Source: Niebla homalea
Lineage: Eukaryota > Ascomycota > Lecanoromycetes > Lecanorales > Ramalinaceae
DNA: 64,000 bases
Assembly (NCBI GenBank): GCA_019925105.1
Contig: JAHGAU010000033.1
Location: forward strand, 186,001 to 250,000
Direction: 5' to 3'
Below are positions 13,421-24,858 of this stretch, in pieces (within the stretch, counting starts at the first letter, position 1; each line of letters opens with the position of its first letter). The position numbers were made by a program, and so were the translations under genes. The notes beneath the pieces are model-generated. The model was given only the letters and a program-made list of their open reading frames with translations, ran no database searches and was not told the DNA's origin.

Positions 13421-13925
13421 TAAAAATTTAAAGCTGTAAAATGTAATAACTATAATAAACTTAAATAAAATTACGGTAAAACCGGATACCAATATTAAAG
13501 TCCTTAACTTTTAAGTAAATAAAAAGCTTAATAAAAAAAACTATATAAGAAAAATTTAAAAAAAATATAACTTTATAGGAAAAAAACTTTATTTATCTTA
13601 TTATATTAATATAAAGAATTACGTTATAAAAAGCCCGGATTATTTATTAAACCGTAATAAAGTTAATTATAATATATGTTATAATTATTTAATATATACC
13701 TAAAAGTACTCCGGGATATAAAAAGGAGCCTATCTAGATATTATAGAAAGTCCAGAACCGATACTCCGGGAAGCGGGACGGGATATATCCCATGGGATAG
13801 GGACGGGATAGGGACGGGATAGGGATGGGACGGGATAAAGTGAATAGAATCCCATCCCGTATTAATACGGGATAGGACGGGATGGGATCGGGATATGCTA
13901 AGATCCCGTTAAGACGCGGGGTAAT

Positions 13926-14470
13926 ATGGGTAGAGGTAAGGGTGGTGGTAAGGGTAGAGGTAAGGGTGAGAGTGAGGGTAAGGTTATTAAGGGTAATAAG
14001 GGTGATGAGGGTGGTAAGGGTGGTGAGGGTGGTGAGGGTGGTGAGGGTGGTGAGGGTGATGAGGGTGGTAAGGGTGATGAGGGTGGTGAGGGTGGTGAGG
14101 GTGGTGAGGGTGGTGAGGGTGGTGGTAAGGGTGCAGGTGAGGGTGCAGGTGAGGGTGTAGGTGAAGGTGGTGAGGGTAATAAGGGTAGTGAGGGTAATAA
14201 GGGTGGTGAGGGTGGTGAGGGTAGTAAGGGTACAGGTGAGGGTAAGAGTAAGGGTGAGGTTATTAAGGGTAATAAGGGTAATAAGGGTGATGAGGGTGAT
14301 GAGGGTCATGAGGGTCATGAGGGTGATGAGGGTGATGAGGGTGATGAGGGTGATGAGGGTGATGAGGGTGATGAGGGTGATGAGGGTGATGAGGGTGATG
14401 AGGGTGATGAAGGTGGTGAGGGTGGTAAGGGTGGTGAGGGCGGGGGTGAGGGTAAGGGTGTAAATGAGGG
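13926..14470 (+). repeat. GGGTGA-type minisatellite, left arm
   Basis: The array consists of 9-bp units. GGTGATGAG is nearly perfect for about 14 copies between 14284 and 14410. Before and after it are GGTGGTGAG and GGTAATAAG variants and 12-bp GGTGCAGGTGAG units. The different variants follow one another in blocks, and the block order is mirrored in the right arm. Confidence 0.9.
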
Positions 14471-14627
14471 TGAAAAGAGGGGGATTATCACAAAGATCAT
14501 TATAAATAATTTTTGATGGTTTATTGATAAGCTAATCGATAACCGGATTATGGTTTTTCCGGCTTTCCGGGCCATATTTCTGATGATCTTTATGATAATC
14601 CCCCTTTTTTCACCCTTATTTACACCC

Positions 14628-15120
14628 TTACCCTCTTACCCTTACACCCACCCTCACCCCCACCCTCACCCCCACCCTCACCACCACCCTCACTACCACC
14701 CTCACTACCACCCTCACTACCACCCTCATTACCACCCTTACCACCACCCTCACCACCCTCATCACCCTTATCACCCTCATTACCCTTAATAACCTCACCT
14801 TCACTCTCACCCTCACCTGTACCCTCACCACCCTCACCACCCTTACCACCCTCACTACCCTCACCACCCTTATTACCCTCACCACCCTTACCACCCTCAC
14901 CACCCTCACCTGCACCCTCACCTGCACCCTCACCTGCACCCTTACCACCACCCTCACCACCCTTACCACCCTCACCACCCTCATCACCCTTACCACCCTC
15001 ATCACCCTTACCACCCTCACCACCCTTACCACCCTCACCACCCTTATTACCCTCACTACCCTTATTACCCTCACCACCCTCACCTGCACCCTCATCTGTA
15101 CCCTCACCTGCACCCTTATT
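14628..15120 (-). repeat. CACCCT-type minisatellite, right arm
   Basis: This is the inverted counterpart of the left arm, with CACCACCCT, CATCACCCT, CACTACCAC and CACCTGCACCCT units. The block order is the same as in the left arm read from the outer end, but copy numbers differ. The arms have therefore changed length independently. Confidence 0.9.
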
Positions 15121-16239
15121 ACCCCGCGTCTTAACGGGATCCTGGTATATCCCTATCCCATCCCGTCCCGCTTCCCGGAGTAACTTTAATCCTAGATGAT
15201 TTTTAAATTTAAGAAAACCGTCTTTTAATAACGGTTTTATAAGGCCGTTAATTACCATATCCCCGGTAGGATAATATATAAGCTTTATTTATTTATTAAT
15301 TATATACTCCCGAAGAAAGCAATACTTAATATATATATACTTTATCTTTAAGTAATTTATAAGGTCTTTTATTAATATAATCGTTCCTTAATTATTATAA
15401 AAGATTACCGTAATAAGGGTAAAAGCCTTAATATTAAATTTAAATTAAATAAAAAGAACGTAATTCTATATAATATCCTTATCCTTAAGGGCCGATAATA
15501 TTATTAAATTTAAGGTAATTTTAATAAGTTAAGTTAATAACCGTTCAAGCCAGATCGCTTCTTTAATAACGTTATATTATCTTATATACTCAACCTTATA
15601 AGTAAATAGGGCTATAGTCGGTTAACGTTTTAAAAATTAATTAATAATTATATTTCTTAAATTAAAGGTATATCCGGAGGTAGACCGACGTATCTATAAG
15701 TCGCCGGCGTAATTTAAGTTTATATAGCCATTAAGGGGCTTTAAAGGGCTTTAAAAGACGAACTTTAAGGAAATTATACCGCGGAAGTAACGGAAAATCT
15801 TTTTAACGGCTATTTAATACCCTTTATTAAAGTTAAATATATAACGTAATATTATTAATACTATATAAGCTATATTAAGTTTAATACTTATTATAACATA
15901 TATAAATAAGCTAATAACGGATTAATATTTAAACTGAAATTACTTTAAAGCGGTATATCTTTTATTAACCGGCTTAAAACGGGCATTTATATTTATAAAG
16001 ATAGTTATACCGTTACCCTTAAAAAGAGGATTATTATATATATTAAATTAAATAAGGACTTATTTAACGTAATTCTCTTAATTAAGAATTAAGGTTCGAT
16101 TTTATCGATTACGGGTAATATTTATACTTAAGTATTAACTATATAGGCCCAGATCGGACATCTTAAACTTTTTATTTAATTAAGCCTTTAAATTAATAAT
16201 AATTTATTTATTAACTTTTACTATTAAGATATTATTAAT

Positions 16240-16930
16240 ATATACGGTAATAATAATATTAATATCCGGGCTTAGGAATACACTATAATCTTTATTAATA
16301 TAACGGTAATTAAGTTTCTTAAGGAATATAAAAAAATATTAATATTAAATCCGGGGTAATTATTTAAGCTTATAAAAAGCTTTATTTAATAAATAAATAC
16401 GTCCTAAATTATTATTAAAGCCTGTTAATTAATAAATATAAATCTTTTCAAGGATATCTCTATAAAGGAATACTATTTTAACGTTTATTTACTTAATCTT
16501 TAAATTATATATAGCCATTATAATAAAGAAAGCCTTATAGCTTATAGGTTTAATAACCGTTATAAAAATATTGAAGAAGTTTAAGTTTTCCTTTTATTAA
16601 AAGTTATAGATTACTTATCTAACCTTAAATTTGGTAATATTACCGTTTAATTTACGTTTATACTTATAGATTTACTTATTATTTAATATATTAATACCGG
16701 GAGGTAAATTTTTTAAAACTTAAATTTTATTCTTCTTTAAAAACTTAACTTTATTTTCTATAATAAACTTTTACTCTATTTTACGGTATACGTCCTTTAT
16801 AGCTTATATATAAGTTATAAGCTCCATATAATCTATAAAAATCGCGGTTATAAGATATATAAATATTAATTAAGAGCTAATAACTTAATAATTAAAGTCC
16901 CGGTAACGTTAATAACTTAAAAGTTATATT
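16240..16930 (-). pseudogene. Copia D1 reverse transcriptase (dead)
   Basis: The minus-strand translation keeps a clear copia reverse-transcriptase outline: KYKRKLNGNITKFKVR (the W-V-Y-K-x-K block), VIKPISYKAFFIIMA, NVKIVFLYRDILEKIYI (the D-V-K-T-A-F-L-Y-G box), LLNKAFYKLK (the K-A-L-Y-G-L-K box) and VYINNILI, where Y-V-D-D has become Y-I-N-N. The catalytic aspartates are gone and about one stop occurs per 15 codons. It functioned in cDNA synthesis in the native element. It is the best evidence that this is a copia and not a gypsy element. Confidence 0.88.
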
Positions 16931-19848
16931 TTGGTTACGTAAACTTAAATAAATAAATCTAGAGATTTAATGAATTCTTTTCAAAATAAGTAATAATATA
17001 GGATAAAATTATAAAGACTAAGTAAGCTTAAGTTTAAGTTTATAAAAGTATATATATCCGGAGATTCTTCTATAATACTATTATTAAGGGTAAATAAGGA
17101 TAAAGTAAATAAGTTATTTTTATTAATATTTTCCTTAACGATTATAGGTTTTAAGGTTATATAAGGTTTAAGTTATTTATTAAATATAAATTTAATTATA
17201 TCCTTAATAATAATATTATCGGTTTCATTTATAACGTTTATAATATAAAAGCCTTAAATAATAATAATAACCGGTTTATTATCTACATTTTCGTTATTAC
17301 CGAGACGTATCCGTTTTAACGATAACTGGAAATTTATAGTAATTATCTCCCTTTATTTTGGTATTAAGTAACGAATCAATAAGGGGTTATTGGCCTTACG
17401 TTTAAGCTAAATAGCCTTATCCTTTAATTATTTGACGTAATTATAACGTTAAACCCGGTTATTTAATATAAATATTTTATAAACGTAATAACCCTTAAAG
17501 TTAATAAAGCGTCTTTTAACGGCTTTAATTTAAAATTTTATCCAGTTTATACCGGGAAGCTTACGCTTTTAATATATACCGTATCATTTAATCCTTTTAA
17601 TAAAAAATTAATTAAATTTTTTAAAACCTATAGTTTAATTCGGTATATTATAAATACTTATAGGCATTATATTATATATAAAGGCCATTATAATAATAGG
17701 TTTAATAATAAGAATACACGGTAAATTGTTATTAAATAATATTATATAAGCCTAAGTAATAAGGGTTTAATTTATTTATTTAAAAATACCGTTTTATTAA
17801 GGGTTATAAGGTACTATAAACTTTTACTGAATACCTTTAACGTACCGTTAATTATTAAATTAGAAACCACTATATATATTATTATCGTTAATATATAAAC
17901 GGCAGATAAAGCAATTTAAATAGTAAATCCTTTTTATATAACCTTAAAAGGCTTTAAGAACCGTTTCATATAAAAGGTTTAATAATAAGGTTATATAAAT
18001 AACTTTAATAACGTCTTTAATAAAAATAATAACTTATTTATAATCGGCTTTTATATTATTAATAAGGTTAATTAAGTCGGACTAAATAAGCTCGTTTTAA
18101 TAAGTACCAGGCTTAATATAATTTTTACTTAATTTTTACTTTATTTATATCTCCGTATAAACGATATACTTATAGTCCCTTAATAGATCCGGTAAATTAA
18201 AAAGGTCAATATTAATTACTGTTTCCGGTAAAAGTTTAATATTTTATTCCTTTATATATTTTATTACTTTATATTAATTTTTTAAGGCTTTTTAATTTAC
18301 GGTAATAATATATAAGGCCACGGGTATTAAACTATTAATAACTTTAATATCGACTTTAAAAAAATAAAAAGCCGCCGGTAAGAATTTTATAAAAATATTA
18401 TTATAATTAATAAATATATTTAAATCCTCCGGGTCGTTATTTTACTTAAGGGGATAGCTAATTTATTATAATTATTCAAGGTTAATAAGATTAAAAGTAT
18501 TATTAAAAATAAAAAAAACGTTATAAACGATTAAATTACGGAGGTCCTCATTAGATTAATATAGGATTTTAATAACTCCAATATAGGTAATATTCTTCCC
18601 CCCGGAAAAGCCTTTAATAAAAATAAATTTAAGGAAAAGCTCCTTATAGATAAATATACGGTTATTATTAACGATATAATTTATATAACCGGTATTAAAA
18701 ATATAAATAATAAGAATAAATATGTTTATAATTAAATATACTTAATAATCCCGGTAAATAACGGACGATAAAGCCGATATAATAACGGCAATGTATATAA
18801 AAACCAGGTTTATTAAAACCTTAATCCCTAAAAAGACTTTATATTCCTTATCCTTAAGTTTATTATTGCTTTTATTATTATTTTTATTACCGTTATTTTT
18901 ACCGTTATTACGGCGTTAACGTTTTTAATCGTTACCGGTATTAGTATTATTATTATTATTATTATTACGGCGCTTATTATTATTATTATAAGTCGATTTA
19001 TTATACCCGTAAAGTAAATAAAATAATAATTAATAACGATATAAAAACGTTTCTTTTATAAGATTTTAACGTAATAACCCTGGCGGATATTAAACTACGC
19101 AAAAATACGGAATAAAATAAAGTTATTAAAGCGGATATCGTCCCGGAAATATAGATCGGTAATAATAATTATAAGGGCTAGGGTATTAAACGTAAACGTC
19201 TTATTTAAGGCTTTATATTAAAAAAACCGATTAACAATATAAGTAAGTATATATTTTAAAACGTTAATATTATTATCGGCCGTTTAAAACGGCTTATATT
19301 TATTATTATATTAATTAATATAAACTTTATATTCCGGGCCGAGGTTTTTCTAAAATTATTAAATAAGTATATTATTATTAATAATAATTATACCCTAGAA
19401 ATTCTATAATTCATCAAAAAGATCTTGGTATTTATTATAATATTTATTTAGATCTAAGTATTAATTAAGGGTAAAAAAGGTAAAATATTTAAAGATTAAC
19501 GTAAAATAATTTAAGCTTTTAAATTAATATTAAATACGGAAAGTATTTTATATTACTTTAATATTCTTAATATTCTTAATAGTATATTAATTAATTCCCT
19601 TTATCCTTATACGGATTACGGTATAAATTATAAAGTGCCCTTAATTGTAAGTATCTTAAACCTTTATAAGCTTATTACCCTTAAGAGTATCGGTCTTAGT
19701 AAAACGTAAGCTAAAATCTATGATCCAGTAGCTAAGCCAGGTAAGCTTAAGCTTCTTATTTATCTTACGTTCCTATATAATATACCCAAGGTTGTCTTTA
19801 AGCTTAATAACCTTATTAAAGGTACCGGCAATCTTAAAAGGGTCAGAT

Positions 19849-19877
19849 GTAGTAATAGTAGTAATAATAATAATAAT
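19849..19877 (-). repeat. Short AAT/ATT triplet run in copia D1
   Basis: About nine imperfect triplets. It is the position that is expanded to more than 200 bp in copia D(+) at 25685-25902. Confidence 0.8.
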
Positions 19878-20501
19878 GAAGATCTTGGTAAAGAGCCCCT
19901 GGAAAAGGAGCTATAATTGATTTAAGCCTTAATAATTTTAATAAAGAGGAAAGAGCCTTAAAAGTAGGTATCTTGCTTTTCTTTATACTTAAACTTTAGC
20001 ATAATAACTAAGATAAACTTTAGTATAAGGCTAAAATAATAATAGCTTAAATTAAATAATTAACTTAATTAAAAGGTTAAATATACGCGATAATAAGCTT
20101 TATAAGCCGCTTTAATCACCTTAATAATAAATAAACGTTTCCCCCTGTTCTTTAGGGGTATTAGTGCATTTATTAAGGATCTGCCGATCCAACGGCTTTA
20201 TAGGTACTATTACACTTTTATAGCGTACGCGTAGATCGGTATATAGGGCTATTATACTTTATAGTCTGCGTATAGATAATAGTTTTAAGCTGGGTAACGT
20301 CCTAGCCTTCTTATTTTCCGTTTTAGCCTCCTTATTTTCAGGTAGCTAAGGCTTAAATCAACAGGATTACTAAGTAAATACAGCAATTATAATAATAATA
20401 AAAGTCTTTACGATACTGGCGGAGCGATAATACGGCTCTTAAGGTATTTAAGCTATCGTTGCTAAAACTTATTAATTATTAAGCGCAATAGTAAGTATAT
20501 A

Positions 20502-20517
20502 AGCCGGGCTTATAACC
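20502..20517 (-). promoter_or_regulatory. Copia primer-binding site, initiator tRNA-Met anticodon arm
   Basis: GGTTATAAGCCCGGC lies at the LTR edge. With the TpA returned to TpG it is complementary to the anticodon stem-loop of initiator tRNA-Met (GGGCUCAUAACC core), not to the tRNA 3' end. Copia of Drosophila and Ty5 of yeast prime from such a half-tRNA. The same site follows the LTRs at 24475, 24632, 29005 and 42370. Confidence 0.75.
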
Positions 20518-20655
20518 TATTAAAATAATAAGATGTAACTTATTTAATTAAGTATTATGTAAAGTGCTAAGCGATATCTATCTATAAGAAGTCCAGGAAG
20601 TAGGCTAGCCCCCTTTTGGTAATAGCCGAGGTCTTTGCCTTCTGCACTTCTGACA
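20518..20655 (-). repeat. 5' LTR of copia D1 (138 bp)
   Basis: On the minus strand it starts TGTCAGAAGTGCAGAAGG and ends TTTTAATA (RIPed CA). It is directly followed by GGTTATAAGCCCGGC. A RIPed version of the same LTR lies at 59132-59266. Confidence 0.85.
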
Positions 20656-20904
20656 GACGGCGGACCTAATAATAAGCCGGGTAATAAGTAATGGGTAGGT
20701 AGTAATTATGTAGGGGAGCTAGCCACTTAATAATTAGGGGAGTTAGCCACTTAACAATTAGGGGAGCTAGCTATTTAATAACCAGGGGAGTTACTCAGCA
20801 AATACGGTGACTGGACTCTTATATAAAAGGATATAACGTTAGGGCTATAAAGGAGCTGTTTAATGAGTAAGATTTACGGGCTATATATGAAGTTCGAAGG
20901 GGAG
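20656..20904. other. Low-RIP spacer between copia D1 and copia D(+)
   Basis: These 249 bp keep CpA and TpG and have no second copy that I can find in the window, so they may be original single-copy host DNA. They hold 24-bp tandem repeats (20711-20792) and end in the purine run GAAGGGGAG against the LTR at 20905. No coding sequence is evident. Confidence 0.5.
20711..20792 (+). repeat. 24-bp tandem repeat, about 3.4 copies
   Basis: The units start at 20711, 20735, 20759 and 20783 (partial). The consensus is TAGGGGAG(C/T)TAGCCACTT followed by AA(C/T)AAT. The copies differ at a few C/T sites. Confidence 0.9.
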
Positions 20905-21064
20905 TGTTAAATATACAGGATCGCCACTTAAGAGATTACGTGACGCGGATCAGATTAGATAAGGCGGACGTACTAAACCCAAGTGGGATAACGGCATATG
21001 GCCTTGCACATAGTCTCACTTTATACATAGTAATAATCAAGCAACTTACACCTCTTAACTTTAA
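20905..21064 (+). repeat. LTR (TGTTGAA type), probably the 5' LTR of copia D(+), split by copia C(-)
   Basis: It matches the LTR at 28844-29005 over its whole 160 bp, from TGTTAAATATACAGGATCG to CTCTTAACTTTAA. Copia C(-) follows at once. On the far side of C(-), TTTAA recurs (24626-24630) and then TA and the primer-binding site. The best reading is that C(-) inserted into the last bases of this LTR with a 5-bp TTTAA duplication. The split is inferred from this alignment. Confidence 0.65.
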
Positions 21065-24000
21065 CAACGATTTCCGGCTATAAATTCTTAAGTAAGCTTA
21101 TATTATAGATTATTATATAGGTCCGCTCTTTAATTTCCTGGTTAAATTTTTCACTTACGGGGTTTTACTCGGGGCTATTTCGTACCGTTAATATATAAAT
21201 AATACTATAGTCTTTAAGGTAATCTTAAAAGTTTTTTAATATATATTTACTTTTATTATTTACCCGTAAACGTTTAATTTTCCGGTTAATAATTTCGTAT
21301 TTAACTTAAAACTGCTTAAATTTACGGGTTACGTCTGACTTATAAATTACCGGGTAGATTTTTAATATATAAATAAAGTTATCCCGGAAAGTAATAAAAT
21401 ATTTAATTATATTGAAGTTTACCGGCTTAATAAGCCCCGTAACGTCCGAATAAATAAGCTTTAACGGAAAAGTCCTTAACTTAAGATATCCCTTATAAAA
21501 CCGAGAAATTATTTTATTAAAAACGTAATATATATATGTTACCTTTTTTAAGGGCTCTTTTACTCTTTTTATTTATGTTTAAAAGATATCCCTATTAATA
21601 CCTTAATTAACTTAAGGATAAACTAAGGGTTAAAATACTTTATCCTTATATATTAAGTTAATATATTATTTAATACGTTAAATACCGCTATTATTAATTA
21701 AAATAATACCTAAAGATTTAATATAAAAAGTTATCTTTACCGGGAGTATATAAATTTACTGGTTCCTTTAATTATTATCCGTTTAACCCGGGAAATCATA
21801 AGGTTTACTTTATTATCGGGGGAATAAATAGAGTTTAAAAACTTAATTACTATTTTCTTTCCGTTAATATTATAAGTTACCCGGGCGGTATTAATACCAC
21901 CCGTATAGTTAATTTACGTTAAACTTAACCTTAAAAATATTATTTAATAAAGCTAAAAGTCGTTATTAAAGAATTCTTTTTAATAAAAAAGGTATTTATT
22001 ATAGCCATTATTTAAGATTATTAACTTTTATAAATTAATTAAATTAACGGACATTATTATATATTTAAGTTTAACGTTTACGTTTATTATATTATAAACC
22101 TCCCTTAAAATTAATAGATTTACCGGTATAATAATAATAATAACTTCCTTAGTTTTCAATTTCTTTAACCCTTAATATAGCATCTTAATTTTTTTCTTAA
22201 GGTAAAAAACTTAATAATTATTCTCCGGATACTTATTATTATAGCCTTTTACGGTATAATAATTATACTTTTAATTATTATATTCAGTAAAAAACTATTT
22301 ATTATTAACCTTTAAAGCTATTAAATAGGATTATAAAATAATATTAACGTAGGTTATATTAATTTCCAATTTTTTATTAATAGCTTTTAATATAACCTCG
22401 TTAAAATTAACAGAATTTTAACTTAAAATAATTTAATTTTAAGCTAAATTAATATAAAAATATTATTAATCGTTATTAAAATTAAGCAAAAAAAATTAAA
22501 TAATTATTAAGTTAAAGACTTTATATAACTTATTAATAATTAATATTTTAATAATATACTTACGGAATTTACGGATAAATTAATTAACCGTTTTATTTAA
22601 ACCTTGTATTATTATTTTAAACTCCCGGATTAACTTAATATATAAACTTAAATTTTAGGGTTTTAAAGAAATAATAAGAATAATCCAAATTTCTTTAATT
22701 ATATTTAATTTATCTATAAGGTAACGTATATTATCCCTATAGCGGGTTTTAATAATTATTATAGCCCGGAATTTATCCTTAATAATTATAGGCTTATAAA
22801 GGTTATTAAGGATTAATTAATTCTTAACTTGCTAATATTATAATATTTATTAACGTTATTCGATTAATAACGGAATTATACTGAGGAAGAAACTCCCGGA
22901 AACGGAGTCTTTAATCTTAAAGGTTATTTTTAACGAGAAAATAAGAACTTAAGGTCTTTAAATTAATACTTATATATAAATAAATATTAATTACTTAATT
23001 AGATTTAAACTTAAGGTTAAAATTAAATAAGAAATCCGATAAGTTTTTTAACTCTAATAATTCTAATTTTAATTAATACTTAATTAAGGAGTTATTTAAG
23101 GGTAAAGGATATTCCGTATTAAATAACGGGATCTAGCTTTTTACCCTTAAAGAAAACTTAAAGATGAACTTATTAAACGGTAATATTCAAGGTTCTTTAA
23201 ATACTTTTAAGCTAAAATTATTATAAGACTTCAGCATAAACGGGGGTAAATATTCCCTATCTACGTCTTTAATTACCTCTTAAATAATCCTTCGGTTTTC
23301 TTTCTAAAGGTTTCTTGAATAAAAACGGAAGAATTTATTCTTAATTTAACGGTAAAAAATAATAAAAGGATTTCCATATTAATAAAGCGGAATAATAATA
23401 TACTTAAGGATTTTAATAATAAAGCCTAAATTCTAAATAAAGTTTAATTTATTTCAATTAATAACAAACTGAAACTTCGCGGATATCTAGGTTATTTTTA
23501 TATTCCTTTAAAATTACTCGCCCCCCTTATACTTAATATAGTACGGAAAGTTAATTTCCATAATTAATTATTACTCCTTATTTTAAGGGTTATAATCTTT
23601 ATTCATAATTACCTTACCCTTAATCTTCCGGGCATTAATTAAATTAAGTAACCTTCCGGGTCAATTAAAATATAAAGGATTTAATAACTGGTTCTTAACT
23701 TCCCTTTTTAAAACGTAGAATCTCGGTTTAAGTAAATAGACTTTTTTCTCTTTGGATTTAATCCTTAAAAATAATCTTAATTAAGTGACTTTAGGGGTAA
23801 AACCGAGTTATATCCTCCTTATTATATAATTTAAGTTACCGTCTTAAAAATAAAAGTTTATCTTAAAAATAAGATTTTTCATTATAAAAAGTGAAAGTTT
23901 AAAGTTTTTTAACTTTATAACGTTCTATAATCCTTATAAAAGGTCCTAATTAAAATTATTTAGCGGCGGAACAGGGTTATAAATCCTTTAAGTTATAAAG

Positions 24001-24625
24001 AGAGTTTAAATCGGGTAAAGAATTTTTGTTATAATTATAAAATTTAAGGGTTTAAACTTTAAAGAGTTTAATTAAAATTGAAATTTCTTAATTAAAACCT
24101 TTATTAAGGCTCCGTTTAACGCTTTGTATTATAAAGTTGAAGCCTTTATATATAGCCGGTTTCCGGCGTATAAATATTAACGTATAATTAACTTATAAAC
24201 CTAAGAAATAAGTATTTGTATTTTTTAATTAATAAATACATATACCTTAATAATAATAAGGTTAAAATATTTTATCCTTATAGAATTTTAGATTATTAAG
24301 TTATTAATTAATTTTATAGCTTAAAGATCGTAATTTAATAATATTCTTAAGTAAAATACTTCCATCTTTTAAGTACATTTTATATAATAAAATCTCTATA
24401 TTATAATTATAAAATTAAATAAGGAAAAGGTATCCTTATAAAGTATTATTATCGTAAGGCCGGGCTTATAACCTTTTAAAATATAAAATATAAGTTACTT
24501 AATTATTCTCTATATATAGAAGTACGACTAAGTACTCCTGAATCCCGGCTACCTTAATCGGGTCTAACTTTCGATCATATCTAATCTACCCGAGTACCGG
24601 GTAACCAATGTAAGTACTTTCAACA
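21065..24625 (-). mobile_element. Copia C(-): Ty1/copia relic, truncated in integrase
   Basis: The 5' LTR is at 24475-24625 and the primer-binding site follows at 24461-24474. Gag and protease (about 22,000-21,800, containing a GGINTA-V-TYNI-like block) and then integrase are read leftwards. It ends near 21070 in the integrase, at almost the same base where copia C(+) is interrupted by a LINE fragment. The 3' LTR is missing. The sequence is a mirror of 42220-45790. Heavy RIP leaves no usable frame. Confidence 0.8.
24475..24625 (-). repeat. 5' LTR of copia C(-) (151 bp)
   Basis: It starts TGTTGAAAGTACT on the minus strand and contains a short inverted motif, CCCGGTACTCGGG. It is lightly mutated and matches the LTR at 42220-42370 over its full length. 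Confidence 0.85.
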
Positions 24626-24838
24626 TTTAATAGGTTATAAGCCCGGCTTATATACCTACCACTGCGCTTAGCAATTCAGTAAGCCTTAGCTATACTATAT
24701 AGCTCAGACACCTTAAGAGCCATCGCTTTACTATCGTAACGGCTCTTATTATTATTATAACTACTATAGTTACTTAACAGTCCTATCGATTTAAGCCCCA
24801 GCACCCAAAAATAAGGAGGCTGGGACGGAAAATGAGAA

Positions 24839-24858
24839 GGCTGGGACGATACCCAGCC
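24839..24858 (+). other. Leader hairpin of copia D(+)
   Basis: GGCTGGG and CCCAGCC enclose a short loop about 200 bp after the primer-binding site. A GGCTGGGACG copy lies just upstream (24818-24827). A degraded equivalent exists in D1 near 20290-20330. Its location would suit an RNA packaging or dimer signal, but that is a guess. Confidence 0.4.

Larger units (their letters stand above)
9316..13763 (+). mobile_element. LINE C: Tad1-like LINE relic, 5' end present, 3' end lost at the hairpin element
   Basis: This is the longest uninterrupted plus-strand LINE copy. ORF1 opens at 9316 with ATGGCGACGAA. ORF1 (gag-like, basic, AT-mutated) occupies roughly the first 1.7 kb. ORF2 with endonuclease and reverse transcriptase follows. 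The copy lies directly on the truncated reverse transcriptase of LINE B, so it inserted into or recombined with B. It stops at TA 13762-13763, where the minisatellite hairpin element begins, about 1.5 kb short of the expected (ATCA)n tail. RIP stops are dense. Confidence 0.88.
13764..15180. mobile_element. Foldback element 1: giant inverted repeat with minisatellite arms
   Basis: The outer inverted repeats read CTCCGGGAAGCGGGACGGG at both ends, and TA flanks both sides (13762-13763, 15181-15182). A second inverted block, GATCCCGTTAAGACGCGGGG, lies inside each arm (13901-13920 and 15126-15145). Most of each arm is a minisatellite: GGGTGATGA/GGGTGGTGA-type units on the left (about 13930-14470) and the C-rich complement on the right (about 14630-15120). 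The arms meet around an 84-nt loop (14501-14584), bordered by GGGGGATTATCA and its inverse. The whole element can therefore form one hairpin with arms of 740 and 600 bp. It is GC-rich and full of CpA, so it is essentially free of RIP. The long Gly/Glu or Val/Arg open frames inside are repeat artefacts. It encodes nothing recognisable, so a transposase would have to act in trans. Confidence 0.85.
15181..20655 (-). mobile_element. Copia D1: Ty1/copia-type LTR retrotransposon relic, 3' LTR missing
   Basis: Reading leftwards from the 5' LTR (20518-20655) come the primer-binding site, a leader that is only lightly mutated (about 20100-20500), gag with an Asn-rich segment near 18,930-18,990, protease (about 18,700), integrase (about 18,100-17,700), reverse transcriptase (about 16,930-16,240) and RNase H. 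This is the copia order PR-IN-RT-RH. The 3' end stops at the hairpin element. Copia D2 shows that about 150 bp plus an LTR are missing. The internal part is the inverted relative of copia D(+), matching from the primer-binding site through integrase. Heavy RIP makes it non-coding. Confidence 0.85.

Noticed and set aside
13734..14516. Long open frames of Gly/Glu, Val/Arg and Thr/Leu repeats on both strands
   Set aside because: They follow a minisatellite with unit lengths divisible by three, so all frames stay open. No start context, domain or codon signal.
14315..15258. Open frames of 86-212 codons in the right arm of the hairpin element
   Set aside because: Mirror artefacts of the same minisatellite.
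20896..20904. Polypurine tract marking 20905-21064 as a 3' LTR
   Set aside because: No retroelement body lies upstream. The TTTAA duplication and primer site on the far side of copia C(-) support a 5' LTR instead.
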